A DNA stretch of 64,000 nt from AWTP1-13 sp963797005 (GCA_963797005.1 CAWCOF010000017.1:62001-126000); one strand, 5' to 3'. Positions 18,762 through 28,973 are shown, numbered from the stretch's first letter. The notes: generated by a model from the sequence alone, not told the origin. A program made the numbers and translations.

Positions 18762-19725
18762 TGTGGACGCTCCGGCCGCGGCGGCAGGCATCGAGCACGG
18801 CATCCATGCCGAGTTTGGCGAGGTAGTCCGACCAGGACTTCGGCCCGTAGTAGAACTCCTCCAGGTATTGCTGCGCGCCCTTGAGCGGGTCCTTCGCGGT
18901 CCGCTCGGCGTAATGGTCGAGGTGGGAGAAGAACGGCTCGTAGACGCCGTAGCACTCGTGCGGCGCGCAGCCGATCGGCGCCTCCACCACCGCCTCCACC
19001 GCAAAGAAGGGGATGCGCGTGGCGTCGGGGGTGCGGCGGATCTGGTCGTTGGAGACGATCCGCTCCGTCGTCAGGATCACGCGGGTCGCCGCCATGGCCA
19101 TGTCGATGTCCATGAACTGCAGCCCGTCGAGCTGGGCGTTGCCGTAGGCGTCGCAGCGCTGCACGTGGATCAGCGCCACGTCCGGATTGAGCGCCGGCAG
19201 CAGCGCCACCTGCTCGCCGGTGAACGGGCAGGCCATGGTCTTGAGCTGGTCGCCGACCAGCCGGCCGACGTCGGAGCCCACCATCGAGCGCGACGGCATG
19301 AAGGGCACGCCCATGGCGCCGGCGCGATAGCGCAGCCCCATCGACATGTGGCTCCATTCCTCGAAGGTGGCGAGCTTGTTTTCCGTGAAATGGCGCATGA
19401 TCTTGGAGATGCCCCACACGATGCCCTGGCTGAACCAGCTCGTGATGACGTGGTCCGAGAGGCCGGATACGAGTGCGAGATCGCCTTCCGTGGAGGTGAT
19501 CGAGCGCGAGAGGGTGAGGCCCTTCTTGCGCGCGCGGACCAGCGCCCAGAACATGGCGAACGGCGTGCGCGAGAGCGTGCAGCCGCCGACGCCGACGTGA
19601 TCGCCATCGTTGACGAGCCTCGCCGCCTCCTCGAGCGACATCACCTTCTCGCGCAGACCGCGGTCGCGCCGGAGCGTCGCCTCGCGCAGCTGCTGGTAGA
19701 GCTTGACCAGGGTGTCGGTGCTCAT
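18754..19725 (-). CDS. CoA-transferase subunit A
   Basis: A 323-residue alpha subunit of a family I (glutaconate-type, IpdA-like) CoA transferase. Key stretches are NDGDHVGVGGCTLSRTPFA near the N-terminus, SRSMVGSDVGRLVG, and VALIHVQRCDAYGNAQLDG. Family members move or hydrolyse CoA thioesters in the breakdown of dicarboxylic or ring-derived acids; IpdAB opens the last steroid ring. The specific substrate here is unknown. It overlaps subunit B by 8 bases and lies 28 bp after the PLP enzyme gene, all on one strand. Confidence 0.9.
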   Translation of the reverse strand: MSTDTLVKLYQQLREATLRRDRGLREKVMSLEEAARLVNDGDHVGVGGCTLSRTPFAMFWALVRARKKGLTLSRSITSTEGDLALVSGLSDHVITSWFSQGIVWGISKIMRHFTENKLATFEEWSHMSMGLRYRAGAMGVPFMPSRSMVGSDVGRLVGDQLKTMACPFTGEQVALLPALNPDVALIHVQRCDAYGNAQLDGLQFMDIDMAMAATRVILTTERIVSNDQIRRTPDATRIPFFAVEAVVEAPIGCAPHECYGVYEPFFSHLDHYAERTAKDPLKGAQQYLEEFYYGPKSWSDYLAKLGMDAVLDACRRGRSVHND

Positions 19726-19753
19726 ACGCGTCTCGTCGTTGGAGGCAGAGGCA

Positions 19754-21257
19754 TCAGGCGGCCGCCGCCATGCCGCTGTCGCGATTGAAGGCCTCGATCA
19801 TCTCGTCCCACTGCGGCACGAGCGCCTGCAGACCGCGCCAGAACGCCTGCGACTTTCGCTTGTCGAAGTCGGCGAGCGCGATGCCCTGCTGCTCGACCCA
19901 GGTGAAATAGCCGAGGTTGAAGATGCGCTCCCGCTCGTGCTGACCGGCCTCGAGCACGTGCTCGGTGTCGGCGCCCATGAGATGCCGGCCGACGATCTCG
20001 GCGGCCATCCCATCGGTAAGCTCGCCCTTGCTGCCATGGCGCATCAGGTAGCGGCGCATTTCGCTCACGTACATCTCGTGGCCGTCGGTCGCCACCGTGA
20101 CGATCACGTCGTCGGCGCCGAGGTGCCAGTGCCTGGCCATCTTGATGGCGCCGAGGATGTTGGCGATGGAGGACAGCCCGAACAGGCCGAGCTTCTGGAG
20201 CAGCGCCGGCGCCACCCCGAGCCTGCGCGCGAGGTAGGCGCGGCCGGTGTCGGTATTGAACACTGCGTTGAGGCCGTCGGTCGCCCGGTCGCTGACGCCG
20301 ATCACCAGGTCGGTGTTCATCACGTTGTGGATCAGCGGCACGTGCTTGTCGCCGATGCCTTGGATGTTGTGCTCCCCGTAGCCGTTCATCAGCAGGGTTG
20401 GGCACTCCACCGCCTCTACCACTCCAATCGTGCTGCCGTGCGCAGCCTTGAGATAGTCGCCCGCGGCGAGCGTGCCGGACGAGCCGCTGGCGGAGACGAA
20501 GCCGGCAAGCCGCAGGTCCCTGTCCTTCCTGCGCAGCGACAGGAACACTTTCTCCAGCGCCGGGCCGGTGCAGCGCCAGTGCCCGAGATAGTTGCCGAAC
20601 TCGCTGAACTGATTGATCACCTCGTTGGCGGGGTCGCGCGCCAGCTCGGCGCACTTGTCGTAGATCTCCTTGACGCTCGAACTCGGTGCCGGGCGTGCGC
20701 ACGATGTCCTCCGGCGAGGAAACCCAGCGCTCCAGCCAATCGAAGCGCTCTCGGCTCATGCCGGCCGGCAGCACCGCCATGGAGTGACAGCCGAGGATGC
20801 GGGAGATCGCCACGCCGCCGCGGCAGTAGTTGCCAGTCGAGGGCCACACCGCCTGCTGCCGGGTCGGATCGAAGCGCCCGGACACGAGGCGGGGCGCGAG
20901 GCAGGCGTAGGCCGCGAGCACCTTGTGCACCCGGATCATCGGGAACAGCGCGCCGATCACCACGACGATGCGCGCCTTCACGCCCGTCAGTGACTCGGGC
21001 AGCTCGACATGGATCGGCGTCGGCACCTGGGACGTGCGGTCGGTGCCGTTGAACCAGTGCACGCGGTAGAGATTGTGCGGGTCGGGCGCGTCCGGGTCCA
21101 CGCCACCGAGCGCTTCGCGGATGTCGGCCGGCATCGACGCCGGCTCGGCCAGCTCGCGAAAAGTCGGCAGCCGGATGCCCTTCTCGCCGACGAGCCGAAC
21201 GGCCCGGGCGCGTGCCTTGGTGTCTTCGACCTTGGCCGGGAAATCGAATGGAGTCAT
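19754..21257 (-). pseudogene. PLP-dependent cysteine-synthase-like enzyme, one frame break
   Basis: A fold-type II PLP enzyme related to cysteine synthase and TrpB. The segment AVWPSTGNYCRGGVAISRIL is the PLP-phosphate region of a subfamily I recognise by the following TPGTESxVKEIYDKC. Here an extra base near 20680 turns that into TPGTEF and shifts the frame. Dropping one T on the coding strand gives TPGTESSVKEIYDKC and a 500-residue protein ending RDSGMAAAA. The downstream frame holds GFVSASGSSGTLAAGDYL. Neighbouring CoA transferase and LLM genes suggest a catabolic role, but the reaction is unknown. Either a real pseudogene or a sequencing insertion. Confidence 0.82.
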
Positions 21258-21386
21258 GCGCGCGTGCTTCCCATCCGGTCCCACGTGGCCTTCGGATTTC
21301 GCTGCTGGCTGTCTCGGCGTCGGCGCGAGTATCCTCGCCCCGCGCGTGCCGATCAAGGGGACCCGATGGGTCGTTCCCCAGGGCTG

Positions 21387-22410
21387 CTATTCTTGCATGG
21401 CCCGCCGCCAGGCAATGAGCCGCTTGATGCCCTCGGGCATCTCGACCTGCGGACGCCAGCCGATGGTGCGCTCGGCCGCGGCGTGGTCGACCGCCCAGGC
21501 CCCCCCGGAGGTGAGCCGCACCTTGGTCGGGTCGGGGTCGACGTGCTCGGGCTCCAGGTCCTTGCCGGCGAGCTTGGTAACCAGCCGCACCAGCTCCAGC
21601 GTCGTGACCGGTCGCGGCCCGGAGATGTTGACGGCAGCGTTGGTGGCGGCGGACGCGAACGCCGCGAGATTTGCGCGGGCCACGTCGCTCACGTGCACGA
21701 AGTGCTTGGTCTCGGAGCCGTCGCCGATCACGCGCGGGCGCTCGCCCTTCACGACGCGATCGTAGGTCTCGATGATGTAGAGCGCGTTAGCGGCACGGTA
21801 GTGCTGGCGCTCGCCGTAGACGGTGGCGTAGCGCAGCACGACATAGTCGAGCCCGCGCTTGGCATGCGCATCGCGGCAGAGCTGCTCGCCGATGATCTTG
21901 GTGGCGCCGTAGAGGATGGCGGCGGGCGGCGCGCCGGCGGAGTGGAACGGCGTGGTCTCGACGAGATCGCCGACGATGCCGGGCCCATAGCCATAGACCG
22001 CGTTGGACGAGGCGAGCACCAGCTTGCCGACGCCATTGATGCAGCAGGCCTCGATCACGTTCTGCGCACCGCGCACGTTGACGTCGAGCCCCATCCACGG
22101 ATCGCGGTCCATGGTCAGGCTCATCACCGCGGCAAGGTGCAAGACGCCGTCGACGCCCTTGCGTCGCCTCGATGAGCTGCGGCAGGCGCAGCACGTCGCC
22201 GGACACGGTCTTGAGCCGCGCGTCGCCGGCCAGATGCGCGAGGTTCTCGGCGGAGCCCTGGAAGAAGTTGTCCAGGATCTTCACCTCCGCGGCCCCTTCC
22301 GCCAGCAACAGTTCCGCGGTCGCGGAGCCGACAAGACTTGCCCCGCCCACGATGAGAAAGCGGCTGCCTTTGATGGGAACGGCGGGGGGTCGCGAAAGGG
22401 GCATGGTCAT
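21387..22410 (-). pseudogene. NAD-dependent epimerase/dehydratase, one frame break
   Basis: An extended SDR with Rossmann motif (LIVGGASLVGSATAELLL) at the N-terminus and catalytic YxxxK in LYGATKIIGEQL. A surplus base near 22155 separates the first about 85 residues from the rest. Without it the sequence reads ATQGVDGVLHLAAVMSL, and the protein has 340 residues, normal length. The start is the ATG at 22410 or 22404; AGGA precedes the latter. The open frame upstream is only repeat sequence. It is the first gene of the leftward catabolic block and is divergent from the SDR gene at 22638. Confidence 0.85.
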
Positions 22411-22493
22411 CCTGTTACAATGAACCGGCAGCGAAGGGCCCGCAAGACTGGCACGAAGTGCGTTGACACCCGCTCGGTCCAGACCCACCGTTG

Positions 22494-22590
22494 TCATTCT
22501 GGCTCGACACAGCCCTGAGCTTGTCGAAGGGCGGCTGTGTGGCACCGCTGGTGGCCTCGTGGTTCGACAAGCTCACCACGAGGTGTGCAG
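22494..22590. repeat. double-hairpin intergenic repeat
   Basis: Two adjacent inverted repeats, CACAGCC...GGCTGTG and CCTCGTGGTTCGACAAGCTC...CCACGAGG, of the kind widely scattered between genes in Hyphomicrobiales. It lies between the divergent epimerase and SDR genes. Confidence 0.6.
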
Positions 22591-22637
22591 CGTTCGCGAA
22601 CGCGAATGCCTGATGACGATGTGGGGCGCCTTCTTAG

Positions 22638-23366
22638 ATGCCAAACGACAAAGTCGCCCTGGTGATCGGTGCCGGCGATGCCACCGGCGGGGCCATTGCG
22701 CGCCGCTTCGCGCGGGAGGGCTTCACGGCCTGCGTCACGCGGCGCACGGCGGAGAAGCTGGCGCCCCTCGTCGCCCAGATCGAACGCGAGGGCGGCAAGG
22801 CGCGCGCGTTCGGATCGGACGCGCGCAAGGAGGAGCAGATGGTCGCGCTGGTCGAGACGATCGAGCGCGAGGTCGGCCCGATCGAGGTCGCCGTGTTCAA
22901 CATCGGCGCCAACGTGCGCTTTCCCATCCGCGAGACCACGTCGCGGGTCTACTTCAAGGTCTGGGAGATGGGCTGCTTTGCCGGCTTCCTGATGGGCCGG
23001 GAGGTGGCGAAGGCGATGGTCCCGCGCGGCCGCGGCACCATCCTCTTCACGGGCGCGACAGCCAGCGTGCGCGGCAGCGCCGGCTTCTCGGCCTTCGCCG
23101 GCGCCAAGCATGGGCTGCGCGCGCTCGCGCAGAGTATGGCGCGGGAGCTCGGGCCGCTCGGCATCCACGTGGCGCACGTGGTGATCGACGGGGCGATCGA
23201 TACCGAGTTCATCCGCAGCAATTTCCCCGACCGGGCCGCGCTCAAAGGCCGCGACGGCATCCTTGAGCCGGAGGCAATCGCGGAAGCCTACTGGCAGCTC
23301 CACGGCCAGCCGCGCAGCGCCTGGACGCACGAGATGGACCTGCGACCCTGGATGGAGACGTGGTGA
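22638..23366 (+). CDS. short-chain dehydrogenase/reductase
   Basis: A 242-residue classical SDR. The cofactor site is VIGAGDATGGAIARRFAREG. The NAG-like motif is FNIGAN and the catalytic serine lies in LFTGATASVRGS. In the YxxxK position it has FAGAK: lysine is kept but the tyrosine is phenylalanine. I recall a subfamily with that change, so it is probably not a mutation, but the enzyme may not use the standard mechanism. It is divergent from the catabolic block and may belong to the same pathway. The ATG at 22638 begins the conserved N-terminus. Confidence 0.85.
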   Translation: MPNDKVALVIGAGDATGGAIARRFAREGFTACVTRRTAEKLAPLVAQIEREGGKARAFGSDARKEEQMVALVETIEREVGPIEVAVFNIGANVRFPIRETTSRVYFKVWEMGCFAGFLMGREVAKAMVPRGRGTILFTGATASVRGSAGFSAFAGAKHGLRALAQSMARELGPLGIHVAHVVIDGAIDTEFIRSNFPDRAALKGRDGILEPEAIAEAYWQLHGQPRSAWTHEMDLRPWMETW

Positions 23367-24157
23367 TGGGGGCGCCGCAAACGCGACAGAGTACGGGGAG
23401 GGGTTAGGGGTGGGGTGGGCTTCGATGCGCCCTGCTCACCCTATCCGCACTGCCTCCCCGTCATTCCCGCGGGGCGTCAGCGGAAGCGGGAATCCAACTA
23501 AGGACCCCACGCGGGAGCGCGCTGCTGGATTCTCGCTCTCGCTCCTCTCCGAGATCACCGGACCGGGCCTCCTTGCCTGAAGGCGGGCGCGACCGCACCG
23601 ACGCTCATTGGCTTGCGACCAATCGTGCGGCGTGTATTCGGCGACTCGTGTCGCCGGCCCTTACCCTCGGACTTGTTCCGAGGGTCCCCTTGCGCCAACG
23701 CCGATGGCCTGACGCTCGCTCTCCACGAATGTCAGCTCAAAAGATGGGGCATCTGAAACCCCTTGAACCTAAGCGCTGAGATGGGCCTCAGACGCCCCAC
23801 CGACGTAGTCCGGATCCCGACTGGCGCTCCACGGTTCGTGTGGCCGGCCCACCGGTTGTCCCGACTGCGACCCCCGGATCGCAGGCTGAGACGGAACCGC
23901 TGCAGCGGAACCTCTCCTGACCCGAGGCAATCGCGACTATGGCCGAGCCGGAATCTGCGGGGATATCTTCGCGCAAATATTCCGCCTACGGTTAATGGGG
24001 TTGCACTTCGGACCCGGCGAACGTCATCCCCGCCCCGGATCGAGTCCGGGGTGAACTCCGGCGGGGACCCAGCCGCCAGCATCCACTTGCGCAAATGGCT
24101 TGTGCCGGAGCGCGCGGCGCAGCAGATTAGCGCGCCGCTCAATCCGGGAGAACGCCA
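23367..24157. other. long intergenic region full of repeats
   Basis: About 790 bp without a supported gene. It holds a G-rich repeat (23384-23415) whose reverse complement recurs at 39640-39675, a TCATTCCCGCGG element (23461-23496) that recurs at 53180, a perfect hairpin CCCTCGGA/TCCGAGGG at 23664-23684 (possible terminator of the SDR gene) and a CCCCGGA/TCCGGGG hairpin near 24033. Open frames here have no ribosome sites or recognisable products. Confidence 0.6.
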
Positions 24158-24484
24158 ATGCTCTACGAATACCGCGTCTACACCTGCCTCCCTGGCCGCC
24201 TGCCGGCCCTGCTCAAGCGTTTCGAGACCGCCACCATCAAGATCTGGGCCAAGCACGGCATCAAGCAGGCCGGCTTCTGGACGGTGCTGATCGGCGACGG
24301 CAACCACGACCTGCACTATCTCCTCGCCTGGGACTCGCTCGCCGACCGCGAGAAGAAGTGGACCGCGTTCCAGGCCGACCCTGAATGGATCTCGGCGCGC
24401 GCGGAGAGCGAACGCGACGGGCCCATCCTCGCCAACGTCAACAGCATGATCCTCACCCCCACGGCATTCTCCTCGGTGAAGTGA
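24158..24484 (+). CDS. NIPSNAP family protein
   Basis: A 108-residue NIPSNAP-domain protein (ferredoxin-like dimeric alpha-beta barrel). The start LYEYRVYTCLPGRLPALLKRF and the middle LHYLLAWDSLADREKKW are typical. GGAGAACGCCA precedes the ATG as ribosome site. Bacterial NIPSNAP proteins are often found in degradation operons, but their biochemical function is not settled. It is followed by copy 2 of the 73-bp palindrome. Confidence 0.85.
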   Translation: MLYEYRVYTCLPGRLPALLKRFETATIKIWAKHGIKQAGFWTVLIGDGNHDLHYLLAWDSLADREKKWTAFQADPEWISARAESERDGPILANVNSMILTPTAFSSVK

Positions 24485-24522
24485 GGGCCATCCCCGGGGC
24501 GGGCGCGCTCAACATATTGAAT

Positions 24523-24595
24523 AGAGCAGGATTTACGCTTCGGCCGAAACGTCGCCATCGAGGCAAGGCGATTCCATCCGAAGCGATCCTGCCCT
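24523..24595 (-). repeat. 73-bp palindromic repeat, copy 2
   Basis: Same length as the copy at 11205-11277 and in the opposite orientation; reverse-complemented it differs at only about four positions. It lies between the NIPSNAP gene and the FUSC gene and overlaps the last two bases of the corrected FUSC stop. Its translation in one frame gives a plausible-looking but spurious peptide. Confidence 0.85.
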
Positions 24596-25666
24596 AGCCC
24601 GGCCGGGCAATGGCCTTGCCGGCAATCCAGTTCGCCCCGATCACGAGGCCGGCGCCGATAGCCGTAGCGATCAAGCGATCGAGGAGGATACCGATCCCGA
24701 GCGGCTGGCCGGCATCCAGCAGCATGAATGATGAGGGGCGTCATGGCCGTGGAATAGGCGAGATAGTTCCGCGCCTGCAGCACGGGGCGCAACCCGGCGA
24801 GCACAGCAATCCCGAGCGCCAGGGCCCACGCGGCCGGCGTGTAGACGAGCAGCACACCGGTCGCCAGCACGCCCAAGGCGACGCCGAGCGCGCGCTGCGT
24901 CGTCCGCACCGGCACCGTCTCGATCCGCCATTGCATCACCAGCGCGACCGTCAGCGCGATCCAATGAAGGTGGTGTTCGGGCCACCACCACCGCAGCCCG
25001 CCCGCAACAGCCAGGCAAGAGGTGAGCCTCAGTGCATATTGCCAGCCCTCTGGATGCGCCAGGAGCCGCCGCAATCGCGCAACGCTCGGTTTCGCCGTCT
25101 GGTTCGGCGGGGCGGGATCGGCCGGCTGCATTGCGATGGCCCGGCATCACCCGCGCCAAGGCTCCCAGAGCAAGGCCGACGGCGGATGCCCATAGCGCAC
25201 CGGCCAGGATCAGCACCGCAACTCCGCCCCGGTCCGATGCCGTCTCGGCCACCGTGATGGCGATGATCAGGAACAGGACGAAACGCATGGCCATCACGGC
25301 AAGGGGTCGGCCCAGGCCGGCGATTGCCGCGGCCACGCCCCCCAGCAGCACGACGATGGCATCGGTCCACCAGCCATGGCCGGCAGCGAACGCCGCCACG
25401 GTCACCGCCGCCACGGCAGGCCCCAGCGCCGTGACCAGTTGCTCAAGGTGAGCGCGCAGGTCCCGGCTGGCACCGGCCCCACCAACGAGCAGGCCCCCGA
25501 CGGAGGCCGCCAAGCCGGCCCGTAGGTTGCCCATCGCCGCGCCCACGAGGACAGGCGCCGCCATTCCGACGGCGGATGCAACGATCGCAACCCAGCCCAC
25601 CCTGGTCGCGGTCGACCAGCGCAAGACTTCGGCCAGATGCCGCATCCGTCCACCGGCTGGCGTCAT
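24594..25666 (-). pseudogene. FUSC-family aromatic acid exporter, two frame breaks
   Basis: An inner-membrane protein of the fusaric-acid-resistance/aromatic-acid-exporter family, with two blocks of hydrophobic helices. The first (about residues 10-165) contains VGWVAIVASAVGMAAPVLVG. After a break near 25140 the second block follows (WQYALRLTSCLAVAGGL, then LNYLAYSTAMTPLII, here ARNYLAYSTAMTPLII). A second break near 24726 restores LLDAGQPLGIGILLDRLIAT, the conserved end. Both breaks are one excess base. With both removed the protein has 356 residues. It is divergent from a MarR regulator with a shared palindromic operator, a classic efflux arrangement. Confidence 0.8.
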
Positions 25667-25688
25667 GATCGTGCTGCCACGTGACAAT

Positions 25689-25707
25689 TAATACGCAATG
25701 CGTATTA
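25689..25707. promoter_or_regulatory. palindromic MarR-type operator
   Basis: Perfect 8-bp inverted repeat TAATACGC/GCGTATTA with a 3-base spacer, centred between the divergent FUSC and MarR genes and only nine bases before the marR ATG. Size and position fit a MarR-dimer site controlling both genes. Binding is inferred. Confidence 0.75.
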
Positions 25708-25715
25708 TATGACCG

Positions 25716-26192
25716 ATGAAGAAGCAACCGCAGATGCATGCCGACCAGGCCGGCCTGGTCGTCCGCGCGGTGCTGTCCCTCGGGCGTCGCCTGCGCGCGG
25801 AGCGGCCGCCGGGCTCGGCAAGCCTCGCGGCCACGAGCCTGCTCGCCACCTTGAGGCGGCTCGGGCCCGTGCCGGCGATGCGGCTTGCCGCCGAGGAGAG
25901 GCTTCAGCCGCAGTCGATCACGCGGCTCATTGCCGGCCTCGAAGACAAGGGCTGGCTGTCTCGGACGGTGAACGAGCGGGACCGTCGCGAGACGCTGATC
26001 CGGCTCACCCCGCGCGGAAGGCAGGTGCTTGCCGCCGACATGCGGGCGCGCGGTGCCTGGCTCGAGCGGGCGATGGCCGCGGCTCTGACCGGATCGGAAC
26101 GCGATGCACTGCGCGAGGCCTCGACGCTGATGCTCAAGCTGGCGTTGTTCGATGCCCGTTCCGGCACCGGCCAAAATCAGCCCGATCGCTGA
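25716..26192 (+). CDS. MarR-family transcriptional regulator
   Basis: A 158-residue winged-helix repressor. The recognition region is MRLAAEERLQPQSITRLIAG, followed by the wing DRRETLIRLTPRGRQVL with the conserved DxR(R) motif. It is divergent from the FUSC exporter and probably represses it until an aromatic acid binds. The start at 25716 has no clear ribosome site; an ATG at 25734 is an alternative. The gene ends 3 bp from the convergent glnD stop. Confidence 0.88.
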   Translation: MKKQPQMHADQAGLVVRAVLSLGRRLRAERPPGSASLAATSLLATLRRLGPVPAMRLAAEERLQPQSITRLIAGLEDKGWLSRTVNERDRRETLIRLTPRGRQVLAADMRARGAWLERAMAAALTGSERDALREASTLMLKLALFDARSGTGQNQPDR

Positions 26193-26195
26193 CGC

Positions 26196-28973
26196 CTACG
26201 CCGACACGGCCGGCGCACCATCCTCGCTGAGCACCTCCAGCAGGCGCTCGCGGATCGCCTTCTCCCGCGCCGGGGTGGCGATCTTCCTGTTGGTCAGGTC
26301 GGTCACATAGAACACGTCGACCGCCTTCTCGCCGAACGTGGTGATGTGGGCCGACGTGATGTCGAGGCTCAAGTCGGAGAGCGCGCTGGTCAGCTCGTAG
26401 AGCAGGCCGGGGCGATCGAGACCCGCCACCTCGATCACCGTGAACTGGTTCGACAGCGTGTTGTCGACGAGCACCTCGGGCGCGACCTCGAAAGCGTCGA
26501 TCCGCCCTCTCCGCTCGCGCCGCTTGGCGATCAGCGGCTCGAGCGCAGTCTCGCCCTCGAGCAGCTTCTCGATGGTCTCGGCGATACGGCCAGCGCGGCG
26601 CAGCTCGTCCTCGTCGCGCTCGAACTCGCGCGCGAGCAGGAACGTGTCGAGCGCGAAGTCGTCGCGCGTGGTCGAGATGTGGGCACCCGAGATATTGGCG
26701 CCGGCGGCGGCACAGGCCCCCGCGAACAGGGCCAGCAGCCGCGGATGGTTGGGGGCGAACAGCGACAGCTCGGTGATGGCCGTGAAGGCGTCGGTCTTGA
26801 CGTCGCTGGCGAACTTGTGGCCGGCGCTTTGCGCGCCCCGGATCATGCGTGCGTGCTCCACGACCTTGCGCGCGTCGGTCTTGAGCCAGTAGTCGGGATA
26901 GTGCCGGTCGATGAAGCGCTCGGCTGCCTCCCTGGGCCAGTCGGCGACGGCCGCGCGGAAGGCTTCCTGGGCGCCGGCGATCCGGTCGCGCGAGGCGAGC
27001 TGGGTGTGGCCGCCGGCCACCACCGGCTCGGTCTCGTAGTAGAGCCCGCGCAGCAGCTGGCCCTTCCAGCCGTTCCAGATGCCCGGCCCCACGCCCCGGA
27101 TATCCGCCACCGTCAGCACCAGCAGCAGCTTCAGCCGCTCCGGGCTCTGCACGATGTCGGCGAAGTCGCGGATGGTCTTGGGGTCGCCGATGTCGCGGCT
27201 GAAGGCGACCTGGCTCATGCTGAGGTGATGCGCGACCAGCCAGGCCGTGGTCTCGGTCTCCGCCGCGCTCATGCCGAACCGCGGGCACAGCGTGCGCGCA
27301 ATGCGCTCGCCGACCACGGAGTGGTCCTCCTCGCGCCCCTTGGCGATGTCGTGCAGGAACGCTGCGACGTAGAGGGCGCGGCGATGCTGGATGGTCTTGA
27401 AGATCCTGGTCGAGAGCGGATGCGGCTCGACCGCGTCGCCGTGCTCGATCTCGGAGAGCACGCCCACCACCCTGATCAGATGCTCGTCGACCGTGTAGTG
27501 GTGGTACATGTTGAACTGCGTCATGGCCACCACCCGGCCGAACTCGGGGACGAAGCGGCCGAGCACGCCGGCCTCGTTCATGCGGCGCAGCGTCCCCTCC
27601 GGGTTCTGCTCCGAGCACAACAGGTCCAGGAAGATGCGGTTGGCTTCGGGGTCGTTCCTGAGCTTGTCGTCGATCAGCCGCAGCGAGCGGCGCAGCAGCC
27701 GCACCGCGTTGGGATGGAAGAAGGCGTCCGTCTGCTCGGCTTTGGCAAAGAAGCGGATCAGGTTGACGGGATCGCGCTTGAACACGTCCGGGTCGGCGAC
27801 GTTGAGGCGGCCGTTGTCGATGCGGAAGTCGCTGGTGGTGCGGATCTGGCGGCGCGTGCGCCAGCTGAGCGGATTGAGCAGGCCGGTGAACCCCGGCCAG
27901 GCCTTGTGCTGCTCGATCTCCAGCGCCGAGCATACGATGGTGGTGAGGTCGCCGACATCCTTGGCGATGAGGAAGTAGTGCTTCATGAAGCGCTCGACCG
28001 CACGCAGGCCGCGGCGGCCGACGTAGCCCAGCCGCTCGGCCATGATCGGCTGCACGTCGAAGGTCAGCCGCTCCTCGGCTCGGCCGGCCAGGAAATGCAG
28101 ATGGCAGCGGATGGTCCAGAGGAAATCCTCGCACCGGCGGAAGGTGGCGTATTCGTCGGCGGCGAACACCTCGAACTCGACCGAGCCGGTGCTGGGGCCG
28201 TCGCCATACAGGTATTTCGCCAGCCAGTGCAGCGTGTGCAGGTCGCGCAAGCCGCCCTTGCCGTCCTTGATGTTGGGCTCCACGCGATAGCGCGACTCGC
28301 CGGAACGGCGGTGACGCTGGTCGCGCTCGGCCATCTTCGCCTCGACGAACTGGCGCGCCGTGCCGCTGACGACCTCGCGCCGGAAGCGCTGGGTCAATTC
28401 GTCGTAGAGCGGCCTATCGCCGAGGATCAGGCGCGCATCGAGCAGCGCCGTGCGGATGGTGATATCGGCCTTGGCGAGCTTGAGCGACTGCTCGACCGTG
28501 CGCGTGGCATGGCCGACCTTGAGCCCCAGGTCCCACAAGAGGTAGAGCATGTACTCCACCACGCTTTCGCCCCAGGGCGTCTGCTTGTAGGGCAGCAGGA
28601 ACAGGAGATCGACGTCGGAGAACGGAGCCAGCAGACCGCGGCCGTAGCCGCCGGTGGCCACGATTGCCATATGCTCGGCGTCGGAGGGATTGGTGGCGCG
28701 ATAGACGTTGGCGATGGTGTAGTCGAAGACGAGGCGGATGAGCTCGTCCTGGAACAGCGCCAGGCCCTCCGCACAGCGCCGGCCGTTGCCATCGTTGGCG
28801 AGCTGTTGGGCGGCCTCGGCGCGCGCGGTCCGCAAAAGCTCCTTCAGCCGCTCCAGCACGGCGGGACGCGCCGCATGGGCGGCGCCGTTCTGGCCGTCGA
28901 TGTAGCCCGCCAATTCTCGCGCGGCCTCCTGCGCGTCGAAATAGGGGGCCTTGAAGGTGACACTCTTGTCCAT
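26196..28973 (-). CDS. glnD: [protein-PII] uridylyltransferase/uridylyl-removing enzyme
   Basis: The nitrogen sensor that uridylylates and deuridylylates PII in response to glutamine. The product has 925 residues. Domains in order: nucleotidyltransferase (about residues 95-130, GGYGRGLLAPFSDVDLLFL with the catalytic aspartates), helical linker, HD domain (about residues 475-590, AAFLHDIAKGREEDHSV) and two C-terminal ACT domains (VIEVAGLDRPGLLYELTSAL in the second). All key residues are present. The ATG at 28973 starts the usual N-terminus; the frame is open to 29006. In Sinorhizobium-type genomes mutS is adjacent upstream; here mutS is about 31 kb away. Confidence 0.96.
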   Translation of the reverse strand: MDKSVTFKAPYFDAQEAARELAGYIDGQNGAAHAARPAVLERLKELLRTARAEAAQQLANDGNGRRCAEGLALFQDELIRLVFDYTIANVYRATNPSDAEHMAIVATGGYGRGLLAPFSDVDLLFLLPYKQTPWGESVVEYMLYLLWDLGLKVGHATRTVEQSLKLAKADITIRTALLDARLILGDRPLYDELTQRFRREVVSGTARQFVEAKMAERDQRHRRSGESRYRVEPNIKDGKGGLRDLHTLHWLAKYLYGDGPSTGSVEFEVFAADEYATFRRCEDFLWTIRCHLHFLAGRAEERLTFDVQPIMAERLGYVGRRGLRAVERFMKHYFLIAKDVGDLTTIVCSALEIEQHKAWPGFTGLLNPLSWRTRRQIRTTSDFRIDNGRLNVADPDVFKRDPVNLIRFFAKAEQTDAFFHPNAVRLLRRSLRLIDDKLRNDPEANRIFLDLLCSEQNPEGTLRRMNEAGVLGRFVPEFGRVVAMTQFNMYHHYTVDEHLIRVVGVLSEIEHGDAVEPHPLSTRIFKTIQHRRALYVAAFLHDIAKGREEDHSVVGERIARTLCPRFGMSAAETETTAWLVAHHLSMSQVAFSRDIGDPKTIRDFADIVQSPERLKLLLVLTVADIRGVGPGIWNGWKGQLLRGLYYETEPVVAGGHTQLASRDRIAGAQEAFRAAVADWPREAAERFIDRHYPDYWLKTDARKVVEHARMIRGAQSAGHKFASDVKTDAFTAITELSLFAPNHPRLLALFAGACAAAGANISGAHISTTRDDFALDTFLLAREFERDEDELRRAGRIAETIEKLLEGETALEPLIAKRRERRGRIDAFEVAPEVLVDNTLSNQFTVIEVAGLDRPGLLYELTSALSDLSLDITSAHITTFGEKAVDVFYVTDLTNRKIATPAREKAIRERLLEVLSEDGAPAVSA

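Noticed and set aside
23461..24090. Possible CRISPR array or RNA gene in the repeat-rich gap
   Set aside because: Repeats are unlike each other, palindromic and irregularly spaced; no repeat-spacer pattern and no cas genes.
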